From JASFEQ01 sp050122535 (GTDB taxonomy: Bacteria > Desulfobacterota > DSM-4660 > Desulfatiglandales > HGW-15), in contig JASFIT010000186.1 in the NCBI GenBank assembly GCA_050122535.1, positions 1-8,827 of the forward strand: a stretch of 8,827 bases of DNA. Reading direction: 5' to 3'. Of the stretch, positions 1 to 5,500 are shown piece after piece. The translations under genes and the position numbers were made by a program. How positions within the stretch are numbered: position 1 is the first letter of the stretch; each line of letters starts with the position of its first letter. A model generated the notes under the pieces. It was not told the DNA's origin, searched no databases, and was given only the letters and a program-made list of their open reading frames with translations.

Positions 1-36
1 GGAGGGGCTGAAAAAAAAATAAGAAAACAGAGGGCT

Positions 37-1479
37 TCAGAGCGTGAATCTGTCTCCAAGCCTCCACCACTCGATGATCGATCCATGTCGTCTGAACTGG
101 ACGCCATCCCTCCGCTCAATTTCCCGGATCCAATCCCCTAACCTTGAGGCGTGATGGATGATGAGAGGGGTGCTATGCTGAGGGAGGATGTCAACAGCGA
201 GTCCATGCTGGTCTATGGTTTCTTGAATATGGGCGAAGGTCTCTTGCGTATCCCACGGCGTGGGATGGATAAATCCATGGACGGCCCCGTCTTTCCTGGA
301 ATATCCCCATTGCAGAGGGAATGTTTCTTTGAGTTCCCTCATCAGGCGAATGGCACGCAGGTTCGTCTCCACACTCACGCCTTTGTTTAAATTGTCCAAT
401 ATCCGATCATCGAAAGACTCAAAGCCCACCGATGCCAAGAGGATACGCACGCCCATGTCCCTTGCCAACTTCAGGGACTGGCGCAGATGTTTCTCCCCCT
501 TTAAAAACCAGTCTGCCCGCATAATAAGGTTTATCTGGGATACGCTGATTTTCGTTTCTCTGACCCCTCTCAATAAGCGTGGTAGTCCTGGTAGGGGATT
601 CTCATTAATCAATTCAAAGGGGATTCTCCTGCCATCTCCCCTTTCTGGTAGGCAGCGGATCTGGCGCACGACCGTCTCCATGTCCAATGCACCGTAAAAT
701 CCCTTATCAACGGCCACGTCGCAGAAAGCACATCCTCTGAAAGGGAGTGTGACCTTTCTTGCCCCGTTCCCCAAGGAGACGGGATCGTCTATCTCAATAG
801 ACCGCTTTTGGGCCGCATAAGGACATCCTATCTGCTGCAATACTTGGCCGGTGCGGAGCTTCAGGGGGACGAGACCCGTTTTCATTATTATATAGATATT
901 ATTCCATCTCATCTCACCCAAGAACTTCTCATCCCATCCCTGCTTAGGATTTTGAATCATTTCACCATTCTCTCGAAAGCATAGGAGTCCCGGGCTCTCA
1001 TTCCAGCCATCTCCATCCAGATTTTCCAAGAGGTGGATGGCCTGCTCTGCCGGTCCTGGGAGGGCGAAGGAAAAATTCTTAGATAGCCCTTGGAACCGGT
1101 GGGGATTGATCTGCCAATTAGGCTCCCCCAGGTAGTCCACATCGGCCTGAGGGCCCGCTAGGATGGTGAGGGCCCCTTCATCTTTGAGTTCCTGAGCAAA
1201 GGCGAAGAGGTCTTGGCGACCGCTCAAGAGGGAGAAACCAATGATGGGCCTTTGCGCCCCGAAATACTCAGCCAAGGCCCTTTTGAGCATGGTTTTGTCA
1301 TCTTCACGGGCGACTGCTACGACAATACACTCATAGGGTGTATTCCCTTGGATAACAGTAGCAGCCCTCTGTGGCCCTAGGAGACCATAGGTCTCCCCCG
1401 TGAAGTAACTGGCCATAATGGCCATTCTTTTTCTAAGTCTTATCTGGCTTTCGGAAGGTGACATCCCGTGTCCAATCAT
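37..1479 (-). CDS. B12-binding-like / radical SAM protein with atypical cysteine spacing
   Basis: Predicted protein of 480 residues from the ATG at 1477-1479; a TTG immediately upstream (1480-1482) is an alternative start. Numbering below counts from that TTG. Residues 45-160 look like the alternating strand/helix pattern of a B12-binding-like domain (VIQGNTPYECIVVAVA, then PIIGFSLLSG and ILAGPQADVDYLG), without the DxHxxG histidine motif. The radical SAM part starts near 215 with GCPYA (C220), then RGCAFCDVA (C251, C254). It ends with SVGFESFDDRILDNLNKGVS (351-370), typical of the later strands of a radical SAM barrel. The usual CX3CX2C motif is absent: only C-X2-C is compact, and C220 is the best candidate third ligand. 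Such proteins usually methylate or rearrange substrates using SAM and cobalamin, but no substrate can be assigned. No strong ribosome binding site is visible. It is not part of the Hdr-AOR operon, being separated from it by the convergent moaD-like gene. Family level is fairly sure; function is unknown. Confidence 0.8.
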   Translation of the reverse strand: MIGHGMSPSESQIRLRKRMAIMASYFTGETYGLLGPQRAATVIQGNTPYECIVVAVAREDDKTMLKRALAEYFGAQRPIIGFSLLSGRQDLFAFAQELKDEGALTILAGPQADVDYLGEPNWQINPHRFQGLSKNFSFALPGPAEQAIHLLENLDGDGWNESPGLLCFRENGEMIQNPKQGWDEKFLGEMRWNNIYIIMKTGLVPLKLRTGQVLQQIGCPYAAQKRSIEIDDPVSLGNGARKVTLPFRGCAFCDVAVDKGFYGALDMETVVRQIRCLPERGDGRRIPFELINENPLPGLPRLLRGVRETKISVSQINLIMRADWFLKGEKHLRQSLKLARDMGVRILLASVGFESFDDRILDNLNKGVSVETNLRAIRLMRELKETFPLQWGYSRKDGAVHGFIHPTPWDTQETFAHIQETIDQHGLAVDILPQHSTPLIIHHASRLGDWIREIERRDGVQFRRHGSIIEWWRLGDRFTL

Positions 1480-1609
1480 CAAGGCATAGCTGCTAGGTCT
1501 TCAACGTCTTTCTTCATTTGGGTCATTCTGTTGGCATTGTAGCAGGCCTCTTGTCGATGTTATACTGAGAATTACCGTTTAGCCATAGGAAAACCAGGGA
1601 AACCTAGGG

Positions 1610-1638
1610 TTGAAATTAGAGTTTAGAGAATTTAAGAT
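1610..1638 (+). promoter_or_regulatory. Candidate sigma70 promoter of the moaD-like gene
   Basis: TTGAAA (1610-1615) and TAAGAT (1633-1638) are separated by exactly 17 bases, matching 5/6 and 4/6 of the -35 and -10 consensus. The start of transcription would fall near 1645, just before the hairpin at 1647-1670 and about 50 bases before the GTG start codon. Inferred by eye only. Confidence 0.45.
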
Positions 1639-1646
1639 CTAGAAAG

Positions 1647-1670
1647 GCCCGCAGTGTGCGCACTGCGGGC
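1647..1670 (+). promoter_or_regulatory. Perfect 10-bp GC-rich stem-loop in the moaD-like leader
   Basis: GCCCGCAGTG (1647-1656) and CACTGCGGGC (1661-1670) are exact reverse complements around the 4-base loop TGCG. The stem would sit at the very 5' end of the mRNA made from the promoter at 1610-1638, and about 12 bases before the AGGAG ribosome binding site. No T-run follows on the plus strand, so it does not look like a terminator for that strand. An mRNA-stabilising 5' hairpin, a regulatory leader or a DNA operator are all possible. Confidence 0.55.
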
Positions 1671-1693
1671 ATTTGACCAGGAAGGAGTAGAAT

Positions 1694-1966
1694 GTGGGTG
1701 TAAAAGTGTATATCCATAAGACCCATCGTACCTATACCGATGGCTTAGAGGTGGTGGAGGTTGAGGGTGGGACCGTTGGCGATTGCCTCGAGGACTTGGT
1801 GCAGCAGTATCCTGGCATGAAAGAAGGCCTGTTTGATAAAAAGGGCAAACTACTCAATGTGGTAGAAGTCTACGTGAACAATGAAAGTGCTTACCCGGAA
1901 GAACTGGCCAAGTCCGTTAAGGATGGGGACGAGATCCAACTTATTCTCATGCTGGCTGGTGGGTAA
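1694..1966 (+). CDS. MoaD/ThiS-family sulfur carrier protein
   Basis: Predicted protein of 90 residues starting at GTG, with AGGAG six bases upstream; an overlapping ATG at 1692-1694 is in another frame. The size, the beta-grasp pattern and the C-terminal LMLAGG ending in Gly-Gly are the marks of MoaD/ThiS sulfur carriers. Their terminal glycine is adenylated and thiocarboxylated by a MoaB/MoeB/ThiF-type E1 enzyme and then donates sulfur, in MoaD's case to the dithiolene of molybdopterin. The N-terminal half has the typical VKVYIHKTHR strand and the GGTVGDCLEDLVQQYPGM helix; VEVYVNNES and KDGDEIQLI follow. MoaD-like genes often lie beside tungsten AOR genes, so a role in making the tungstopterin of the neighbouring AOR is the best guess. 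It is convergent with the AOR-ferredoxin operon and is transcribed separately. ThiS-like or other sulfur-transfer roles cannot be excluded. Confidence 0.85.
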   Translation: MGVKVYIHKTHRTYTDGLEVVEVEGGTVGDCLEDLVQQYPGMKEGLFDKKGKLLNVVEVYVNNESAYPEELAKSVKDGDEIQLILMLAGG

Positions 1967-1981
1967 GCGTGAGAAAAGAAA

Positions 1982-2048
1982 AGTAAGCAGTAAGAAGTAG
2001 ACAGTAAGGACTAGGACTCTATGTAGCGCCTAGAGCTTACTGCCTACT
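1982..2048 (-). terminator. Hairpin of inverted 7-base repeats, probable operon terminator
   Basis: AGTAGACAGTAAGGACTAGG (1996-2015) pairs with CCTAGAGCTTACTGCCTACT (2029-2048) at 17 of 20 positions, with a 13-base loop. Read as minus-strand RNA, one of the three mismatches becomes a G-U pair, leaving only two, and a T-rich stretch (TTACTTTTCTTTTCTC) follows the stem. This orientation fits termination of the operon that ends at 2124; on the plus strand no T-run follows. The arms are made of 7-base units, described as a separate repeat feature. Confidence 0.55.
1982..2048. repeat. Degenerate 7-base repeats in inverted arms
   Basis: The left side reads as consecutive heptamers AGTAAGC, AGTAAGA, AGTAGAC, AGTAAGG, ACTAGGA (1982-2016). 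The right side, read on the minus strand, gives AGTAGGC, AGTAAGC, TCTAGGC (2048-2028). The two arrays are in opposite orientation and form the hairpin. This looks like a repeat-derived intergenic element between two convergent genes; whether it is dispersed elsewhere in the genome cannot be seen here. Confidence 0.6.
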
Positions 2049-2123
2049 GTGTAGAAGGACGCAAACAGAACCCATCATAATGGTTAAGATTGGGTGAGAA
2101 TTCTGAAATTCCAGTATGGGCAA

Positions 2124-2621
2124 TTACAATGCAGCCTGTAAGGCTGCGGCCTCCCTCTGAGCGGCGGATAAGCGCCGTGCCGCATCTTTTTTCTTGTGTT
2201 GAGTCAGTCTTCCTGCCTCCACATAGTCCACGGCTTTTACATCGCAAAACCGCACACACTGGGGTTTGCCGCCGCAGAGGTCGCATTTGAATACCTTCTT
2301 GTCCAAGTCGTTATAGTTCATGGCGCCGAAAGGGCAGACAGCCACACAAGTGCGGCAACCGATGCACACATCATAATCAACGGTCAAGAAGCCGAAGTCC
2401 TCATCGCGAGAAATGGCCTTCACAGGGCACACATTCATGCATGGCGCATCCTCACATTGCTGACAGGACATGGGGATATACAACCCCTCCGACTCCCACT
2501 TCATGACCTTTATACGACTTCTGGCGGGGTTTGAAACACCGTCATGCATGACCGAGCAGACCAGCTCGCAGAGTCTGCAGCCGGTGCATTTCTGGTAGTC
2601 TATCATCAGCATTTTCTCCAT
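2124..2621 (-). CDS. Ferredoxin-like electron-transfer subunit with four [4Fe-4S] motifs
   Basis: Predicted protein of 165 residues; ATG start with AGGAG seven bases upstream, 21 bases after the AOR stop codon. Sixteen cysteines form four cluster motifs: C12/15/18/22, C53/56/61/65, C86/89/92/96 and C113/116/122/126. This is the DmsB/HybA/AorA-type arrangement of a polyferredoxin subunit. It should be the small subunit of the AOR, carrying electrons between its single cluster and the Hdr-like proteins. It resembles AorA of bacterial AORs and BamC of class II benzoyl-CoA reductase; I recall BamC as having three clusters, so the fourth favours an AorA-like count. The C-terminal 25 residues are rich in Ala, Lys, Arg and Gln and look like an amphipathic helix. 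No signal peptide is present, so it is cytoplasmic. The gene's last codons contain a 6-bp hairpin (2131-2147), without a following T-run. Confidence 0.9.
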   Translation of the reverse strand: MEKMLMIDYQKCTGCRLCELVCSVMHDGVSNPARSRIKVMKWESEGLYIPMSCQQCEDAPCMNVCPVKAISRDEDFGFLTVDYDVCIGCRTCVAVCPFGAMNYNDLDKKVFKCDLCGGKPQCVRFCDVKAVDYVEAGRLTQHKKKDAARRLSAAQREAAALQAAL

Positions 2622-2642
2622 GGATCTTCTCCTTTCCAGTCA

Positions 2643-4583
2643 TTAGAGCAGATGGGATGGCTCTTTGTCTATGTCAAGTCTCTTCAGTGTCTTGGGAAGA
2701 GGAACACCGTTCTTGTCCCAGCCGTGGTGCTCGTAGAATTCATCAAGCATCTTGTTGAACTTTTCTCGATCTATGGTCATTCCAATCACATCAGGCGCTC
2801 CGCGCGTGCAAGGTTCATCAAAATAGCGGTGACAAAGCATGTCACCCTTTATCAAGTCATCCTTTACCAATCCCTCCCTGAGATTAAAGAGTCTTTCCAT
2901 ATTGCTAGACCTCTCGGCAATGGTCCAGATCTCTAAAGGTGTCAATTCCAGTCCCGTATTGTAATAGAGCACCTTGGACCAGTCTTCAAAATTGGGAAGG
3001 GTTGCCCCGAGGAAGGTGGTGTGATACTTGCAAATCCCGAGAGAGTCCACGCCCATGAAACAAGTCTCTTGCCAAAAAACCTGCCAAGGCTTTCCCTCAT
3101 AATCGGTATGCTCAGAGCTCAAAGGCCCGTCATAGGGCACAGGATTGCTGTATATCTTCCTCAGCACTTCCTCAGGCAAATGGTAGAGGTCAATGGCGGG
3201 GCGGCTCCTCAAATGATCTGAACCCCTTGAGGCCGTGGCCACGTTGAGTGCCAATCCGGGCGTTGCCCGCTCGTCCGAGTTCAGGTTGTTCATCCCCTTG
3301 ACCTGAACGAGGTATTCAAAGGAGTCCTTGCCAATTTTTTCGGCGGCCAGGATTCCTCCATCTGCCAGCGTATCTCCGAGAAAGCCCTTCCTATAGGTAA
3401 TACGATCGATCATCTCCAGGACGGCTTCATCATTTCCAAACCTCAGATCAATGCCGTCAGTGTCTTTGCTGGTGAGGATTCCCTTTTCATAGAGCTCCAT
3501 GGCCCAGGAGATAAGACTTCCCGTTTCCAGGCAATCTATGCCGTACTGATTGGTCAAGTGATTCCCAACAAGGACGGTCTCGGCATTCTTGGTATCCGGC
3601 TCTGCACCAAATGCACATTGCGCGGTGTACTCAGGCCCTTCATCATATGTCCCTGCATAGGGACCGGAAGGAATCTTATACTGGGCGCGGCAGTGCACCT
3701 GACAGGCAAAGCAACCGGCCATGTGGTACTCTCCCATCGTCTCTGTGGCGATCTCATCCAGCCTTTCTGGTTCGATGTCATCCGCATACTCACACTGGTT
3801 GTGCTGGAAATTCCTGGTCCTTACACCGCCCCAGGAATTTGTCGCCCCAAAGATGAAAGGCGTTCCCAACGCTCCCATGGTTTGATTTACTTTGGCGCTT
3901 GTGATTTGATCAATGAATCGTTTGTTATACTCCAATGCGTCGACAGGATGGGCAATCTTTATGTCCATTGTCCCTCTGGCAGCGATGGCCTTGAGGTTTT
4001 TCGAGCCCATCACGCAACCCATGCCCGTTCTGCCCCCAGCGTTTTTGATACCTGTCATCACATTGGCAAACCGGACCAAATTCTCACCCCCCGGGCCGAT
4101 CACCATACTCTTGATGTCCTCATCTCCCAATTCTTCCCTAATGGCCCATTGCGTTTCAGTAACAGACTTGCCCCACAGGTTTTCCGCATCTCGTATCTCT
4201 ATTTCACCGTTGTGAATCCAAAGATAGCAGGGCTTTTTCGCCTTGCCTTTGATAACCAGGTGGTGAAAGCCGGCCCAGGCCATTTCGGGAGAAAAAAATC
4301 CCCCCATATTGGTGCTGCCGAGTAGATTTGTGAGCGGAGATTTTGCCATGACGTGCGTTCTGGATGTGGCAGAAGCGCAGGTCCCGCATAAAATGCCGCC
4401 GCTCACCATGAGCGCATTTCCAGGGCCGAGCGGGTTACATCCTTTCTTCGTATGATTATAAAGCAAATATGCATCCAGCCCCCTACCACCGAGGAATTTC
4501 TTTCGAACCTCAAGCGGAATAGGCCTGGTTTCAATCTCACCCTTGGAAAGATCGATGTAAGCTACCTTCCTATCTAATGCCAT
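2643..4583 (-). CDS. Tungsten aldehyde:ferredoxin oxidoreductase family catalytic subunit (BamB-like)
   Basis: Predicted protein of 646 residues; ATG with AAGGGG nine bases upstream. Landmarks follow the family order. The pterin-binding N-domain includes LGGRGLDAYLLY (31-42), SRTHVMAKSPLTN (74-86) and STNMGGFFSPEMAWAGF (90-106). GGRTGMGCVMGSKNLKAI (183-200) is the second pterin stretch. C291-X2-C294-X3-C298 with C518 in DSLGIC is the [4Fe-4S] site. ATASRGSDHLRSRP (449-462) is also typical. The loop usually written GPEYE(T/S) reads GPEYTAQC here (316-323). It therefore lacks the second Glu and gains C323, close to the tungsten-ligating Cys322 I recall for BamB of class II benzoyl-CoA reductase. 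Length also fits BamB (about 650). The enzyme should hold a bis-tungstopterin in the cytoplasm. The substrate could be an aromatic acyl-CoA, another acyl-CoA or an aldehyde/acid; sequence alone does not decide. Tungsten AOR family membership is near certain. Confidence 0.93.
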   Translation of the reverse strand: MALDRKVAYIDLSKGEIETRPIPLEVRKKFLGGRGLDAYLLYNHTKKGCNPLGPGNALMVSGGILCGTCASATSRTHVMAKSPLTNLLGSTNMGGFFSPEMAWAGFHHLVIKGKAKKPCYLWIHNGEIEIRDAENLWGKSVTETQWAIREELGDEDIKSMVIGPGGENLVRFANVMTGIKNAGGRTGMGCVMGSKNLKAIAARGTMDIKIAHPVDALEYNKRFIDQITSAKVNQTMGALGTPFIFGATNSWGGVRTRNFQHNQCEYADDIEPERLDEIATETMGEYHMAGCFACQVHCRAQYKIPSGPYAGTYDEGPEYTAQCAFGAEPDTKNAETVLVGNHLTNQYGIDCLETGSLISWAMELYEKGILTSKDTDGIDLRFGNDEAVLEMIDRITYRKGFLGDTLADGGILAAEKIGKDSFEYLVQVKGMNNLNSDERATPGLALNVATASRGSDHLRSRPAIDLYHLPEEVLRKIYSNPVPYDGPLSSEHTDYEGKPWQVFWQETCFMGVDSLGICKYHTTFLGATLPNFEDWSKVLYYNTGLELTPLEIWTIAERSSNMERLFNLREGLVKDDLIKGDMLCHRYFDEPCTRGAPDVIGMTIDREKFNKMLDEFYEHHGWDKNGVPLPKTLKRLDIDKEPSHLL

Positions 4584-4601
4584 TTTTCTATTCCCCTTTC
4601 T

Positions 4602-4871
4602 TTACTGCTTTTTTTCCGCCGCCTTTTTGGCTGCGGCCTCTTGGGCGATTCTTTTGTTCACATCCCATACGGGTCCCCGAATGCGAGGAAAATCAGGGCG
4701 AATCCAAGATACGCGGAACTCAAGACCGCATTCGGAGCACTTGCATATCTTGGCCCCTCGCTCTACCTCAATTCTTCCCATACAACTTGGATTATGGCAC
4801 CTGAATTTGCCGTAGGTCCTGGTCTTCCTGAGACTCTCGGCCCCTGACAGCTTCTCTTTGTCGATTGCCAT
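4602..4871 (-). CDS. Small zinc-ribbon-like protein, function unknown
   Basis: Predicted protein of 89 residues; ATG with AGGAG about eight bases upstream, and only 18 bases before the AOR start codon, so it is clearly part of the operon. Five cysteines lie in one compact block: C25-X4-C30 (RCHNPSCMGR) and C43-X-C45-X2-C48 (ICKCSECGLEF), a rubredoxin/zinc-ribbon-like pattern. The segment SWIRPDFPRIRGPVWDV (55-71) is followed by an Ala/Lys/Glu-rich, probably helical tail ending EKKQ. I do not recognise a named family. A metal-binding structural linker between AOR and Hdr proteins, a one-electron rubredoxin-like carrier, or a maturation factor for the AOR are possible; none is shown by the sequence. 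It could be mistaken for a DNA-binding ribbon, but its place between hdrC and aor speaks for a complex partner. Confidence 0.8.
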   Translation of the reverse strand: MAIDKEKLSGAESLRKTRTYGKFRCHNPSCMGRIEVERGAKICKCSECGLEFRVSWIRPDFPRIRGPVWDVNKRIAQEAAAKKAAEKKQ

Positions 4872-4901
4872 AATGGTCTCTCCTTTCTATTTCTGACCGA
4901 A

Positions 4902-4930
4902 ATATTAAAAGTGATCTTAAAGGCAGACAA
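4902..4930 (-). promoter_or_regulatory. Weak candidate internal promoter before the zinc-ribbon gene
   Basis: In the longest gap of the operon (4872-4996), the minus strand reads TTGTCT (4930-4925), 17 bases, TAATAT (4907-4902). Each hexamer matches 4/6 of the sigma70 consensus. It could let the zinc-ribbon, AOR and ferredoxin genes be expressed apart from the Hdr genes. Nothing else of note is visible in this 125-base gap. Confidence 0.25.
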
Positions 4931-4996
4931 GCGATTAAGAAACCCCTTGGCCTGCTTCCTTATATGTCTTCAGCGACCAAACGCTTCATTGATGCA

Positions 4997-5476
4997 TCAT
5001 CCCTTGTGTCCAGAGCACACTCTGTAAATGATGTCCACATAACTGCTTTTCTTGCACCTTTCACACACGGACAGAAGCTCACCTATCTTTTCAGCACTCT
5101 CGCCTTTTTGTAGGTGTTCAAATTCCTTTTTGGGCATGATGTACCCCCCACAAGTAGGACAAAAAATGGCATGCTGGTCATATCCACGTTGCAGCAAAAG
5201 TTCCCTCAGCGCCATCATAAAGTCCTGGAAATTGATCCCGCACGGGCAAAAGAAGGTGCACTCCTTACACGTCAGGCAATACCACAAGGCTTCATCATCG
5301 ACCTTCTTGGGGTCCAGGGATAGCCGCTCTACGACGCCTCTGGGGGAACGGTCGTACACGTATTCCCCATAAAAGTCCAGCATGGGGCAGACAGCAGAAC
5401 ATTTACCGCACTCTAGACAAAGATAGAGGTTGTTTTCCCGGATAAGCCGCTCGATTTCTGTTTTCAATCCTTTCAA
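4997..5476 (-). CDS. HdrC-like iron-sulfur protein with C-terminal zinc-ribbon-like extension
   Basis: Predicted protein of 159 residues. The N-terminal part is HdrC: C20-X2-C23-X2-C26-X3-C30 (YLCLECGKCSAVCP) and C67-X2-C70-X2-C73-X3-C77 (YCLTCKECTFFCP), each followed by the usual helices, including RSPRGVVERL. In heterodisulfide reductases HdrC hands electrons from HdrA to HdrB. Here residues 106-141 add CPTCGG and CERC, two pairs 28 residues apart, as in zinc ribbons or rubredoxins, and no HdrB-type CCG domain. No membrane segment is present, unlike QmoC or HdrE-linked forms. The start is uncertain. The first possible start codon is TTG (5474-5476), with GGGG only three bases before it; a second TTG lies at 5465-5467, and there is no ATG near the N-terminus. 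The frame is the same as that of the preceding HdrA-like gene, separated only by TAG and eight codons. Confidence 0.85.
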   Translation of the reverse strand: MKGLKTEIERLIRENNLYLCLECGKCSAVCPMLDFYGEYVYDRSPRGVVERLSLDPKKVDDEALWYCLTCKECTFFCPCGINFQDFMMALRELLLQRGYDQHAIFCPTCGGYIMPKKEFEHLQKGESAEKIGELLSVCERCKKSSYVDIIYRVCSGHKG

Positions 5477-5500
5477 TTTCCCCTGCTTCTCATAGAGACG

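Noticed and set aside
1..36. Run of nine A residues (nine T on the minus strand) after the radical SAM stop codon as a terminator
   Set aside because: The T-run is suggestive but no stable GC-rich stem precedes it within the visible bases.
3558..4325. Plus-strand open frame of 255 codons inside the AOR gene
   Set aside because: It lies fully antisense to a gene with unmistakable AOR motifs, has no ribosome binding site or recognisable motif, and reads as a shadow of codon bias.
4973..4999. TGA at the end of the HdrC-like gene as a selenocysteine codon (next codons TGC ATC AAT ... to TGA)
   Set aside because: The protein is already complete, the added tail would be only a few residues, and no convincing SECIS-like stem follows; the TGATGCATCA palindrome there is too short to argue otherwise.
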